Notes: generated by a model not told the origin, from the letters alone. DNA of 64,000 nucleotides from Thermosulfurimonas sp. F29 (GCF_019688735.1 NZ_JAIFYA010000002.1:558001-622000), one strand, 5' to 3'. Positions 16,901-25,047 are shown, numbered from the stretch's first letter. A program made the numbers and translations.

Positions 16901-18478
16901 GTGTTGAAGTTTGTAGGACGGGAGAGGGAGTTGGAGACGCTGGAACGGGAAGACCTGGCTGAACGAAACTCGTTTGTGGTGGTGCACGGCCGCAGACGAG
17001 TGGGAAAGACGCGGCTCATCCTGGAGCACATCGGACGACGCAAGGGGTCGAGCGTGTACGTGCAGGTTCCGCGAGGACGTCCCGCGCAGGTGCTCTACCG
17101 GTTCATGGCCGAGGAAATATCCAGACAGATCGGGACACGGGTGGAACTGGAGTCCGCCGAGGGATTGACCGGTTTATTGAAAACGTTAATGGAAACGACC
17201 GCCGGGACGAAGCTCTGTTTCGTGCTGGACGAAGTCCCGCGGCTCATGGAGGCAGATCCTTCGTTCGCTTCGGTCCTGCAGGCGTTCTGGGACGTGCATG
17301 CGGACGCAAAGCCGGATCCTCGCCTTCTCCTGATCCTCTGTGGGTCCGCGCGTTCCGTCATGCGGCGTGCGTTCTTCGATACAGGCGAACCTCTCTATGG
17401 ACGCAAGACCATGAGCATCCATGTGCGGCCTCTTGACCTGGAAGACCTGTGCGATGCGTTCGGTCTGACATGGTTTCGCGGTGTGGCCCTGTACGCTATT
17501 GTGGGAGGTATTCCTGGGTACTGGACCTGGCTCGATCCGACACCGCTGCGGGACACCGAGGTCCCCTTCAAGGAAGCGTGTCTTGCCGTCCTGGAACAGG
17601 CGCTTAGGCCGGATTCGCCGTTCCTGGACGAGCCGCTTTTTATCCTGCGAGAGGAAACTAGCGCCCCCGATACGCTTCTCGGTCTCGTACGGGCCATAGG
17701 ACGGAGACGGGCCTCCATGTTCGCCGCCATACAGAAACACACCGGGATGCCGCCACACCAGCTCGCACCGTACCTCAAAAACCTGATAGAACTCGGTATG
17801 GTCCGTCGCGAGAAACAACCTTTCCGCGACAAGAAGTCTTTTTACGTGCTCGACGACCCCGTTCTCTGCTTCTGCTTCAGGTGCGTAGAACCGTTCGCGC
17901 CGCAGGTTTTGTTGGGGGGATTCCTGAACGAATCGGTGCGCAACCGGCTCTGGTCAACCTATCTCGAACACCTGGAATCTTTCTGGGAAACGTGGTGGAC
18001 CGGCATACTCTACACGGTGTTTCCAGGCCGGGAAGCAGGACGCCAGATCGTCAAGACACACACTAGCATTTGCGAACTCGATTTTGCCGTTTACACGCCG
18101 GACGGCAAGAAATTGTTGGCTCTGTTTGAGGCTACGTTCAGCGTATTCGGCCAACGAAAACTACGACAGATTAAGACTGCTCTTGACCGAATCGCCGCAG
18201 CTGGTGTAGACACAAGCGATGTCGAGATAGTGGCTCTGGCTCCCAAGATCGACCTGTCCAGTCCGCCAGAACGGTTCCACTGGTTCGATTTCCCGATACG
18301 CGACACAATGGAACGCCTTTTGGAATTCGCCGACCGTCTTAGCCGTTCGTTCGACAGAGAAACCGCCCGCACCCACGTCTATCATGCCCGCGAAGCAATC
18401 CTGAACCGAATCGACGCTGAAGCTAACGCCAATTCCCGCAGACGTCATTCTGATCGCAAGAACTCTCTACAACCGTAG
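16901..18478 (+). CDS. DUF234/archaeal-type AAA ATPase
   Basis: I start at GTG 16901 (MLKFVGRERELETLE...), because family members begin at this 'F-V-G-R-E-x-E-L' motif; the 36 codons upstream look non-coding. About 525 residues. Walker A 'GRRRVGKT' is near residue 29 and Walker B 'LCFVLDEVPRLM' near 107. A winged-helix middle region follows ('GMPPHQLAPYLKNLIELGMV'), then the nuclease-like DUF234 C-terminus ('CELDFAVYTPDGKKLLALFEATFS'). These proteins are common in archaea and thermophiles and may be mobile or selfish elements. A truncated relative lies at 5903. Standalone gene followed by hip gene fossils. Confidence 0.85.
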   Translation: MLKFVGRERELETLEREDLAERNSFVVVHGRRRVGKTRLILEHIGRRKGSSVYVQVPRGRPAQVLYRFMAEEISRQIGTRVELESAEGLTGLLKTLMETTAGTKLCFVLDEVPRLMEADPSFASVLQAFWDVHADAKPDPRLLLILCGSARSVMRRAFFDTGEPLYGRKTMSIHVRPLDLEDLCDAFGLTWFRGVALYAIVGGIPGYWTWLDPTPLRDTEVPFKEACLAVLEQALRPDSPFLDEPLFILREETSAPDTLLGLVRAIGRRRASMFAAIQKHTGMPPHQLAPYLKNLIELGMVRREKQPFRDKKSFYVLDDPVLCFCFRCVEPFAPQVLLGGFLNESVRNRLWSTYLEHLESFWETWWTGILYTVFPGREAGRQIVKTHTSICELDFAVYTPDGKKLLALFEATFSVFGQRKLRQIKTALDRIAAAGVDTSDVEIVALAPKIDLSSPPERFHWFDFPIRDTMERLLEFADRLSRSFDRETARTHVYHAREAILNRIDAEANANSRRRHSDRKNSLQP

Positions 18479-18479
18479 T

Positions 18480-18581
18480 GTTTCGGTTTCCACGATCAAA
18501 CGCATGGTCCAGGTTTCCGGCACAAGCGCCGGAGGAGCACGGGTCAACCGATCGGGCAAGAGGCTTCCCGGCAGCGGTTGA
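18480..18581 (+). pseudogene. Chimeric fossil of hipB and hipA
   Basis: Thirty-three codons in one frame read 'VSVSTIKRM', found in the HipB-like protein at 19928, followed directly by 'VQVSGTSAGGAR', found in the HipA-like protein at 18682, then a stop. The two pieces are normally about 290 codons apart and in the opposite order. This is a scar of recombination between hip modules rather than a gene. Confidence 0.65.
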
Positions 18582-18643
18582 GTTTCCGTCGTCCTCAATC
18601 CGAGGTTAACAGTTCAAAAAAGCGCCTTTAACCCCTGTTTTCT

Positions 18644-18672
18644 TTGACAAGGGATCAGTTTTGATCTATGCT
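18644..18672 (+). promoter_or_regulatory. Strong promoter of the first hip module (leaderless start)
   Basis: TTGACA, a 17-base spacer and TATGCT form a near-ideal sigma-70 promoter. The ATG at 18682 is only 9 bases beyond the -10 box, so the transcript should begin at or within a few bases of the start codon. Confidence 0.7.
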
Positions 18673-18681
18673 ATCTGTGGT

Positions 18682-19950
18682 ATGCGTTTGGCGCAGCGCA
18701 GGCGGTTGTTGGTCTGGCGGATAGATTCTGAGGGGAACCCGGTACCGTCCGGCGAGCTGATGCTCAGCGGCGAGCGCGTAGTTTTCCGGTATCTGAAGTC
18801 TTATTTGCGCAGGAAGGATGCTTATCCTCTGGATCCGATCCGGTTGCCGCTTGTCGAAAAAGTTTTTCGGGCTACGGCTCTGAGCGCGCCTCTGGGCGTG
18901 CTTGACGATACTCTGCCGGACGCTTGGGGACTGGCCATCCTTTCCAAGAAGCACCGTTTCGATTTTTCAGGACGTCGGCATCTCGCGCTGGGACTGCAGG
19001 ACACTTCTCTCATAGGCGCTCTTTTCTGCACCGCAGCGGACCTAAAGCATCCTCCGCCTCCGACCTGGATTCCGTTCGAGGCCCTGAAAGCCTGCTTTCG
19101 AGAATCGACACAGTTCGAAATGCGCAAAGCGGAAGCGGTCTTTCGCTATCTTCAGGTTTCCGGCACGAGCGCAGGAGGAGCGCGTCCCAAAGTCACCTTG
19201 GTTGACGAAGACGGAACCCCTTGGCTCGTTAAGTTTCCGTCTGTTCTGGATCCTTCGCCGAAAACCAATGCTCTGGTCGAGGCCGCCGGACTCAGGTTCG
19301 CCAAGCGTCTGGGAGTCCCGGTGCCTGATTTCCGCGTAATTGAAGTCGCTGATGCCTGTTGTCTCGCCGTCAAACGGTTCGACATCGTTCGACTGAACCC
19401 TCCTTTTCATGGTCGATGTATCGTTCTTTCCCTGGCCACTCTGATGGGGGGAAGCCACATGGTGGAGGCGGGTTATGAAGCCGTGGCCGGTTCGCTTCGA
19501 CGCTACGTTTCCGACCCGGACCGGGACCTGCGTCAGTTCTTTCGGCAGGCGGTGGTCAACGTCATGATCGTCAACACGGATGATCATCTCAAAAATTTCG
19601 CCTGTCTTTGGGACGGCAAGATCCTGAGATTGTCGCCCGCTTACGATCTCGTGGGAAACCTCTGGGGTTTGGACGAACATTCCATGCCGCTTCTGGGAAA
19701 GACCGGGGATTTTTCGCGTTCTGATCTGGTAAGGTTCGGCAGGCTCTTGGGACTTTCTTCCGCTGAGGCGAAAACGGTTCTGGACGACGCCGTCGATCTG
19801 ACCGAAAGTTACCTGCGGGAAATTTCGGACATTCCCGGAACCGAGAGCTTGTGCAAAGCGGTGCGCAAACGGCTCAATCAAATCAAAGGCCACAGTCGTC
19901 GGTTTCCGAGCAAACGGTGTTCTCGCCATGGCGGTCCTTCTCACGGCTGA
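18682..19950 (+). CDS. hipA: HipA-like serine/threonine kinase toxin
   Basis: ATG 18682 is chosen for its position just after the promoter; the frame is open 7 codons further up. The 422-residue protein has the HipA fold. It shows 'GTSAGGARPKV' (phosphate loop) near residue 165, the Lys of 'WLVKFPS', catalytic 'NTDDHLKNF' near 296 and metal-binding 'SPAYDLV' near 317. HipA kinases block translation, classically by phosphorylating glutamyl-tRNA synthetase, and are neutralised by HipB. Here the order is toxin first: the antitoxin gene overlaps by 23 bases. The last 15 or so residues lie in the overlap. A second, divergent module follows at 20325. Confidence 0.9.
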   Translation: MRLAQRRRLLVWRIDSEGNPVPSGELMLSGERVVFRYLKSYLRRKDAYPLDPIRLPLVEKVFRATALSAPLGVLDDTLPDAWGLAILSKKHRFDFSGRRHLALGLQDTSLIGALFCTAADLKHPPPPTWIPFEALKACFRESTQFEMRKAEAVFRYLQVSGTSAGGARPKVTLVDEDGTPWLVKFPSVLDPSPKTNALVEAAGLRFAKRLGVPVPDFRVIEVADACCLAVKRFDIVRLNPPFHGRCIVLSLATLMGGSHMVEAGYEAVAGSLRRYVSDPDRDLRQFFRQAVVNVMIVNTDDHLKNFACLWDGKILRLSPAYDLVGNLWGLDEHSMPLLGKTGDFSRSDLVRFGRLLGLSSAEAKTVLDDAVDLTESYLREISDIPGTESLCKAVRKRLNQIKGHSRRFPSKRCSRHGGPSHG

Positions 19951-20224
19951 TGAGAGCGAGATTGTGCGGTTGTTGGGGGAGATTGCGCGTCGGGCTAGGC
20001 TTGCAGCCGGGCTGCGTCAAGAGGATCTGGCGCGGCGCACCGGCGTTTCGGTCTCTACGATCAAGCGCATGGAGTCCGGGAAAGGCGCCGGGGTGTCCCT
20101 GGCGTCCTGGATAGCCGTGTTTTCCGTGCTGGGGATTCTGGATATTTTACGTTCCCTGGCCGATCCGTACGCCATCGATCCGTTCGACGACTACGGAAGC
20201 CGCAAACGGGTGCGCAAGACATGA
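19928..20224 (+). CDS. hipB: HipB-like XRE-family antitoxin
   Basis: A 98-residue protein with an HTH_3 domain ('LRQEDLARRTGVSVSTIKRMESGKG') over residues 28-55, followed by a hydrophobic helix and an acidic/basic tail. This is the usual size and layout of HipB, which binds operator DNA and the HipA kinase. Its start lies inside the end of hipA (23-base overlap), so translation is coupled. The operator is expected near the promoter at 18644. Confidence 0.85.
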   Translation: MAVLLTADESEIVRLLGEIARRARLAAGLRQEDLARRTGVSVSTIKRMESGKGAGVSLASWIAVFSVLGILDILRSLADPYAIDPFDDYGSRKRVRKT

Positions 20225-20285
20225 CCCGACACTTGACGACAAGCCGACACAGGACCAAAAACCGGAAACCACACCGTACGTTTTC

Positions 20286-20314
20286 TTGACAGCTGTGTGC
20301 CTGCCTCTTAAAAT
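20286..20314 (+). promoter_or_regulatory. Strong promoter of the second hip module (leaderless start)
   Basis: TTGACA, a 17-base spacer and TAAAAT. The start ATG at 20325 is 10 bases after the -10 box, as in the first module, so the message is probably leaderless or nearly so. Confidence 0.7.
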
Positions 20315-20324
20315 GTTCAACAGT

Positions 20325-21605
20325 ATGAACAAACCGCACCGTGTCGTGGTTTTCGCCGGAGGGGAGAGGGCGGGTGTTTACTGGTATCTGCCGGAGACCT
20401 TGGAGCACGTCTTCAACTACGAGAGGGACAATCCGGTTTCCATGGTCATGCCCTACACGCCCAAAAGTTACGTATCGCGGGCGGAGTTCCTTCCTGTGTT
20501 TGATCAGTTCATGCCGGAGGGATGGCTCTACCGGGTTCTGCGGGACATGCTCGCCAAGCGGTACGAAATGTTCGAGGAGTTTGAGATCTTCGAGGTGCTT
20601 GCTCCACGCATAAAAGGATTTCTGACTTTCAAGACCGAAAGGGAAAAAGCGCTTGATTCCGAAAAACCTCTTTTCCGGCTTTCCGAGGTGCTTGAGAGCG
20701 ACGATCCGGGTCTTTTCCGGGAGCTGGCTCAGGCTTTTCTCGCCGCCTCGCCGGTGGGAGGCGTGCAACCCAAGGTGCTGGCTGAGCTTGAGGACGACGA
20801 GAAGGGGGTTCTCCGCACGGGACGCTTCGTGGTCAAGACCTTCGGACGGGAGTTTTTTGCCCTTGCCGAAAACGAGAGACTGTGCATGGAGGCCTGCCGT
20901 CGGGCGGGGCTTCCTGTGCCACGGTTCCGGGTTTCCCGGAACGGAAGGCTTTTCGTGGTGGAACGGTTCGACACCGGAGCGGCCTTCGAGGAGTTTGCTT
21001 CCCTTCTCGGCAAGACCCGCAACCGCAAGTACGACGGATCGTACGAGGCCGTGGCCAGGGTCCTGCGCAAAATTTCCGCTGATCCCGCCGAGGACCTCAA
21101 GCGCTTCTACAAGCTCCTCGTGCTCAATTTCCTTCTCAAGAACGGGGATGCGCATCTCAAGAACTTCGGTGTACTGTATTCGCATCCCTACGCTGGGGAC
21201 GTGCGTTTGGCTCCGGCCTACGACGTGGTTTGCACTTGGGTGTACGATCCCACGGATCAACCGGCTCTCACCCTCTTCGGACGCAGGGTCTGGTTCGACC
21301 AGAAAACTCTGGAGCGTTTCGGCGAGGAACGGTGCGGTCTTGACGGGGGAGAGGTGGTTTCGGCATGGGACGAGGCGCTTGCCGCCGCGGAGGATCTCCT
21401 TGAGACGGTGCGGCACCTTGAGAGGGACGGAGGGCCTGAAACCGCAAGGCTTGCCCGGCGGATGAAGGTCGTGCTTGAGTTTTCCTTGACCGAGGGTCTC
21501 CGGAAAACCGTGAAGGAGCTGCCCCATGCTTTGCGAGGACCTTGGCAGGAAGATCCGGGAAAGGCGCAGGGAGCTCGGTTTGACCCAGGCGGACCTGGCC
21601 TCTAA
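20325..21605 (+). CDS. HipA-like kinase toxin, second module
   Basis: Start ATG 20325 (MNKPHRVVVFAGG...). The product has 426 residues. It shows the HipA signatures 'ASPVGGVQPKVLAEL' near residue 143, the Lys of 'FVVKTFG', catalytic 'NGDAHLKNFG' near 276 and 'LAPAYDVV' near 297. It differs clearly from the first HipA and belongs to another branch, so the two modules were not made by recent tandem duplication. An XRE gene overlaps its last 80 bases. That is a long overlap, and the final 27 residues (Pro/Gly-rich) look like read-through of the antitoxin frame rather than conserved kinase, so the original stop may have been lost. Confidence 0.88.
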   Translation: MNKPHRVVVFAGGERAGVYWYLPETLEHVFNYERDNPVSMVMPYTPKSYVSRAEFLPVFDQFMPEGWLYRVLRDMLAKRYEMFEEFEIFEVLAPRIKGFLTFKTEREKALDSEKPLFRLSEVLESDDPGLFRELAQAFLAASPVGGVQPKVLAELEDDEKGVLRTGRFVVKTFGREFFALAENERLCMEACRRAGLPVPRFRVSRNGRLFVVERFDTGAAFEEFASLLGKTRNRKYDGSYEAVARVLRKISADPAEDLKRFYKLLVLNFLLKNGDAHLKNFGVLYSHPYAGDVRLAPAYDVVCTWVYDPTDQPALTLFGRRVWFDQKTLERFGEERCGLDGGEVVSAWDEALAAAEDLLETVRHLERDGGPETARLARRMKVVLEFSLTEGLRKTVKELPHALRGPWQEDPGKAQGARFDPGGPGL

Positions 21606-21768
21606 AGCGGGAATCTCTCGGACGGCGCTTTCGGCTCTGGAAAACGGGTTTGTGGGCCGGGTATCCTTTCGGAAGGTGTGCCGGGTGCTTGAGGCGCTTA
21701 AGCTTGAGCTTGAGGTTCATCCCCGTCCGAAGCGCAAGCTCTGGACGGTAGAGGAACTTTTGGAATAA
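21526..21768 (+). CDS. XRE-family antitoxin of the second hip module
   Basis: An 80-residue protein with HTH 'LGLTQADLASKAGISRTALSALENG' (residues 18-42) and a short C-terminal strand/helix ending 'WTVEELLE'. AAGGAG lies 6 bases before ATG 21526, inside the kinase gene. By position it is the HipB-type partner of the kinase at 20325. It ends 6 bases before a tRNA gene. Confidence 0.85.
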   Translation: MLCEDLGRKIRERRRELGLTQADLASKAGISRTALSALENGFVGRVSFRKVCRVLEALKLELEVHPRPKRKLWTVEELLE

Positions 21769-21774
21769 AGCGGG

Positions 21775-21850
21775 GTCGGCGTGGCCGAGCGGTGAGGCGC
21801 CGGATTGCAAATCCGGTCCTACGGGGGTTCGAATCCCCCCGCCGACTCCA
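21775..21850 (+). tRNA. tRNA-Cys (GCA)
   Basis: Acceptor stem GTCGGCG pairs with CGCCGAC at 21840-21846. Discriminator T and CCA are encoded. The anticodon stem CCGGA/TCCGG encloses TTGCAAA with anticodon GCA, and the T arm is GGGGGTTCGAATCCCCC. A complete cloverleaf can be drawn. Confidence 0.93.
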
Positions 21851-21862
21851 GAGGCACCGATC

Positions 21863-22177
21863 ATGCGCTTTGCGGTCGTCGGCGACGTGCACGGGCGGTT
21901 CGAGCTACTGGCAAGGGTGCTTGCGGTCCTGCGCGACCGCTGTGGGGTGGAGCTGGCCTTCCAGGTGGGGGACCTGGCCTTCCTTTCCTCGGACGATCCT
22001 GAGTACCTGCGCATCCTTAAGGCGAGCGGCCCGCAGGACGCACCTCTGATCTACGAGGTGTTTGATAATGAGGTGCAGGCCATAAAGTTCCTTCACGGCG
22101 AGATCGAGCTTCCCGTTCCGGTTTACTTCGTCGGTGGAAACCATGAGGACTGGCCTTACCTGGCCCTTTTGACTTCT
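21863..22177 (+). pseudogene. Metallophosphoesterase, 5' part, interrupted by IS200/IS605
   Basis: ATG 21863 opens a calcineurin-like phosphoesterase: 'GDVHG' metal ligands at residue 8, 'QVGDLAF' near 38 and 'GGNHED' near 92. The frame then runs into the left hairpin of the IS element and stops at 22204, so the C-terminal half with its remaining His ligands is missing. A short open frame beyond the IS (to 24014) may be the other end. A related but longer gene is at 25040. The gene begins 13 bases after tRNA-Cys. Confidence 0.75.
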
Positions 22178-22330
22178 CCCACGGCTAAAGCCGTGGGATT
22201 CTGAGGGATGCAACCCTCAGAACCTCAGCCGCGGATGGGACGCGACTGAGGGATTGACGGCGTGGATTCCACGAGTGCTTGTCCCACTCGCAGGTTACCC
22301 ACGCCAGGCCGGCCTCCGGCCCGTCCCCGT
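22160..22330 (-). ncRNA. Candidate TnpB omega-RNA at the tnpB 3' end
   Basis: In this family the guide RNA scaffold overlaps the 3' end of tnpB and the element end, and the guide is the flanking DNA just past the hairpin. Here that would make the phosphoesterase sequence just left of 22178 the guide. Inferred from family knowledge and hairpin position; boundaries are approximate. Confidence 0.4.
22178..22197. repeat. Left-end hairpin of the IS200/IS605 element
   Basis: CCCACGGCT and AGCCGTGGG (9 bp) with a 2-base loop. It lies inside the last codons of tnpB and forms the 3' part of a presumed TnpB omega-RNA. Confidence 0.85.
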
Positions 22331-23486
22331 AGTCCGGGGTTTCCCCTAGAATGTTCCACGCCGCATTCACATCGGCGTGCATTCTTCCATGTTCGGGACA
22401 AATCACCACGGAACGCTTCGGACGCTTGACCTCCTCCCCGCACACGGCGCACCTTTCCGAAGTTCCGGTCTCGTCCACCGGCTCAACTTTTATCCCGCGC
22501 CGTTCACAGGCGTCCTTGAGATACCTGATCGCCTTGAGAAAGGCCCAGAAATTGTGAACCTTGATGTTGTTTCTGCCGAACCGCATCTCGCTCCGGCATT
22601 CCTTGGGGTAGCCGACCTTGAGGAGTCCCACATCATGTGCCTTGAGAATTTCGGCTACAGTTCTGGCAAAAGCCCGCAAAGCGTGCTCCAGTCGAGCCGT
22701 GCGTTTGCGATAAAGCTTCTTGAGTCGTCGGCTTGTCTTGAGCCCCTGGGACGCTAGGAGCGATTGCAGTTCGGCTATGCGCCTGGTCCAGTATCGGTAA
22801 TCCTTCCACAGGTTGCGAGCCGAGAAAACGATTCCCACAGGAACCCCTTCAATGACCAGCGCCGCTGTGCGTTTCGCGCCCAAATCTATAGCGGCGCGCC
22901 GTTTCCCTGTTTTTTTCACCGTTCGGATTTCGGTCTGTATTCGTGCATACCAGCGATCCCTTGCGGCGTCGTACTTGATTTCGCAGGTCGTGCGTTTGCC
23001 TCGAAAACGCATGGTTCCCTTGTAGAGCACGGATAACCGATCCCCCGGACGCTTTCTCATATCCGCAGGCAATGTCAGGTGAAACCAATCGCCGTCCACA
23101 GCATACGCGCGTGCGGATTTCACGGGAATCCAGTCGGAAAACCTTTTTCCCGTGGTCCGGTCCTTGCGGTAGCGAGGAGGCGATGGTTTCTCGGAGATCT
23201 TCCCCATCGCATAAAGAGCTTTCAGCCTGAAAAACGAAGTCCACGCCTGGCGCAGTTTTTTGAGAACTTCCTGGGCGATATCCGAGGGAAGCGCTTGGTA
23301 TTCCGGTGTGTTCTTCATGAGCGAACACAGTTCACCGTAGGAGGGAACCTTCTCCCCTTTGAAGAACCGCTGGCGACAGACGAAGTTCGCCGCGTTCCAG
23401 AGAGCACTAACCCGATCGCCGATTTCTTTGAGAATGCGCCTTTCCCGCCGTGTGGGAAGCAAGCGAACGGTTTCCGTCCTTGTCAT
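22185..23486 (-). CDS. tnpB: TnpB (OrfB) RNA-guided endonuclease
   Basis: A 433-residue OrfB/TnpB. It has an N-terminal helical domain, the OrfB_IS605 core, RuvC-I 'AAIDLGAKRTAAL' (Asp 201), a zinc finger 'CAVCGEE...VICPEHG' (346-367) and RuvC-III 'HADVNAAWNIL' (Asp 372). At the RuvC-II position, where many TnpB proteins have a catalytic Glu in 'VEDL', this one reads 'LLKVGYPKE' (288-296), so the Glu is absent or moved. TnpB uses an omega-RNA from its own 3' end to cut the donor-joint and aid retention of the element. Whether this copy is active depends on the rearranged acidic residue. Confidence 0.9.
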   Translation of the reverse strand: MTRTETVRLLPTRRERRILKEIGDRVSALWNAANFVCRQRFFKGEKVPSYGELCSLMKNTPEYQALPSDIAQEVLKKLRQAWTSFFRLKALYAMGKISEKPSPPRYRKDRTTGKRFSDWIPVKSARAYAVDGDWFHLTLPADMRKRPGDRLSVLYKGTMRFRGKRTTCEIKYDAARDRWYARIQTEIRTVKKTGKRRAAIDLGAKRTAALVIEGVPVGIVFSARNLWKDYRYWTRRIAELQSLLASQGLKTSRRLKKLYRKRTARLEHALRAFARTVAEILKAHDVGLLKVGYPKECRSEMRFGRNNIKVHNFWAFLKAIRYLKDACERRGIKVEPVDETGTSERCAVCGEEVKRPKRSVVICPEHGRMHADVNAAWNILGETPDYGDGPEAGLAWVTCEWDKHSWNPRRQSLSRVPSAAEVLRVASLRIPRL

Positions 23487-23515
23487 CTTGCTTTAAGCGT
23501 AGTATGTTTTTGTTT

Positions 23516-23914
23516 ATGAGTCAAGACTATAAACGGGCTTACACTTCAATGTATTTGTTGAACTACCATTTCGTTTGGATACCGAGGCGGCGCAGGCCGG
23601 TATTGGTGGGGAGAGTGGCTGAAAGGCTTAAAGAACTGATTCTGGAAAAGGCCGGGGAGCTCAAGCTTGAGGTTCTTGAGCTTGCGATACAGCCTGATCA
23701 TGTGCACCTTTTCGTATCTGCGCCTCCGAATCTAGCACCGAACCAGATTATGTTTCGCATCAAGGGATATACCGCGCGGGTGCTGCGAAGGGAGTTTCCC
23801 TGGCTGAGGAAACTCCCCAGCATGTGGACCAGAGCGTATTTCGTGTCTACAGCGGGAAACGTGTCCTCAGAAACCATCAGGCGCTACATCGAAGCCCAGA
23901 GTACATCGGCCTAG
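23516..23914 (+). CDS. tnpA: TnpA, IS200/IS605 HUH (Y1) transposase
   Basis: ATG 23516 (MSQDYKRAYTS...) gives 132 residues, the usual length for the family. The HUH motif is 'PDHVHLFV' near residue 63 and the nucleophilic Tyr is in 'SSETIRRYIEAQ' near 126. It cuts and joins single-stranded DNA at the hairpin ends of the element. Divergent from tnpB with a 29-base gap that must hold both promoters. It looks intact, so it could also mobilise related ends, such as those proposed for the IscB element nearby. Confidence 0.92.
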   Translation: MSQDYKRAYTSMYLLNYHFVWIPRRRRPVLVGRVAERLKELILEKAGELKLEVLELAIQPDHVHLFVSAPPNLAPNQIMFRIKGYTARVLRREFPWLRKLPSMWTRAYFVSTAGNVSSETIRRYIEAQSTSA

Positions 23915-23924
23915 CGCCGTTCCT

Positions 23925-23944
23925 CCCACGGCTTAAGCCGTGGG
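23925..23944. repeat. Right-end hairpin of the IS200/IS605 element
   Basis: A perfect palindrome, CCCACGGCTT/AAGCCGTGGG, matching the left-end hairpin except in the loop. Confidence 0.85.
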
Positions 23945-24014
23945 CTTCCCGGCGCTGTTCGCCGTGAAACTGCTTTTCGCGGAAGAGGCGAAAAGACTTC
24001 TCGCCGCAGCTTAG
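23945..24014 (+). pseudogene. 3' fragment next to the IS element
   Basis: About 20 coding-like residues (ALFAVKLLFAEEAKRLLAAA) end at TAG 24012. It could be the tail of the interrupted phosphoesterase, but then an internal segment has also been lost, because the two pieces together are too short for the family. Confidence 0.35.
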
Positions 24015-24024
24015 GAAAGCGCGG

Positions 24025-25047
24025 ATGGACCGCCTGGCGGAACGGTACCTGGAAAGACTGGTTCGGACGCCCGTGGTGCCGCCTTCGTGTCCGCGGAAAG
24101 ACGAGTCCTTTCTGGGGATCGATGCGAGGACTTTCCTTGCGGCGGTAGTCCGCTTCAAGGGGGTTTCGAATGGATTCCATCGGGAGGCTCCCTCCGGCGT
24201 GCTGCGGGCCGTTGAGGTTCTTCGGCGAACCGAGGGGGTGCTCGCGGTGGTGCTTTACGGCTCAAGGGCCAGGGGCGACGCCGATCCCGATTCCGACTGG
24301 GACTTCTTCGTGTTTTGCAGGCGCTACGGCGGCAGAACCCAGGAGGCCGTGCTCGACGCCCAGGGACTCGGCGAATCGGATGGAGCCTTCTTCATGCCCG
24401 GCGAGATCGAGGGACGCCTGAATCTTGTTTTCGCCGAAGAGGTCCTTCTTTCTGGACGGGTGATCCACGTTTCACCCGGTTTTTTGCGGGGAGCCGCCGA
24501 GATCGGTTCGGAAGAGGTCTTCCAGGCGTTTTTCGATCCGCGTCTGCGCTATCAGGCCATGTTGAAGGAAGTTCGCTTGGGCGTCCGATGCTTCGAAAAG
24601 GCCCTTGAGGAGGTGAGGGAACAGATGGAGCTTGCGCGCTTGCGCGAATATCGTCCGTTCTGGCCGCCTTTCGGTCTGGACTGGGTGTTTCAGGACCTCA
24701 AGCGAGCTGTGCGTTGTCCGGCGATGGGGCTCGCCTTCTGGTTGAGGCCCCGGTTCTCCGCGGGCGACCCGCCGTTTCTCCTCGGACGGAAGGAAAGGAT
24801 CCTCGAGGTGCTCGCCCGCGAGGGATGGGTTCCGGCCTGGAGCCGGGCGCTCTACGAGCACCTGGCGAGCCGCCTTCGGGAAATCGAAGAGCCCGTCTCC
24901 TGGATGACACCGCCTCCCTTTCCTCCCGGCGAATTCGTCCGGCTTGCGGAAAGGACGGCGGAGCACCTGGCCTTCGTGACGGAAAGACTCGGCTTGGAGA
25001 CTCCTTTGCCCGAATTCGGAGCAAAAGCCCGGTTTCCGCATGGCTAA
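24025..25047 (+). CDS. Nucleotidyltransferase-domain protein
   Basis: A 340-residue protein with the minimal nucleotidyltransferase signature 'LYGSRARGDADPDSDWDFFVF' split over residues 78-97 (G-S ... D-x-D metal ligands). The rest is helical with many Arg/Glu and no second domain that I recognise. The C-terminus overlaps the following phosphoesterase gene by 8 bases, so the two are co-translated and probably act together. Nucleotidyltransferase plus phosphoesterase pairs could add and remove a nucleotide, but that is inference. The first 55 residues are weakly supported and the true start could be further in. Confidence 0.75.
   Translation: MDRLAERYLERLVRTPVVPPSCPRKDESFLGIDARTFLAAVVRFKGVSNGFHREAPSGVLRAVEVLRRTEGVLAVVLYGSRARGDADPDSDWDFFVFCRRYGGRTQEAVLDAQGLGESDGAFFMPGEIEGRLNLVFAEEVLLSGRVIHVSPGFLRGAAEIGSEEVFQAFFDPRLRYQAMLKEVRLGVRCFEKALEEVREQMELARLREYRPFWPPFGLDWVFQDLKRAVRCPAMGLAFWLRPRFSAGDPPFLLGRKERILEVLAREGWVPAWSRALYEHLASRLREIEEPVSWMTPPPFPPGEFVRLAERTAEHLAFVTERLGLETPLPEFGAKARFPHG

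Larger units (their letters stand above)
22178..23944. mobile_element. IS200/IS605-family insertion sequence with tnpA and tnpB
   Basis: The two ends carry nearly identical imperfect palindromes (22178-22197 and 23925-23944), typical of the subterminal hairpins recognised by HUH TnpA. Between them lie a Y1 transposase gene on the plus strand and an RNA-guided nuclease gene (tnpB) on the minus strand, divergent from each other. The element splits a phosphoesterase gene. Exact cleavage sites cannot be set without an empty site. Confidence 0.85.

Noticed and set aside
20061-21527. 488-codon minus-strand frame across the second hip module
   Set aside because: Antisense of a recognisable HipA kinase. 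No motif or start signal of its own.
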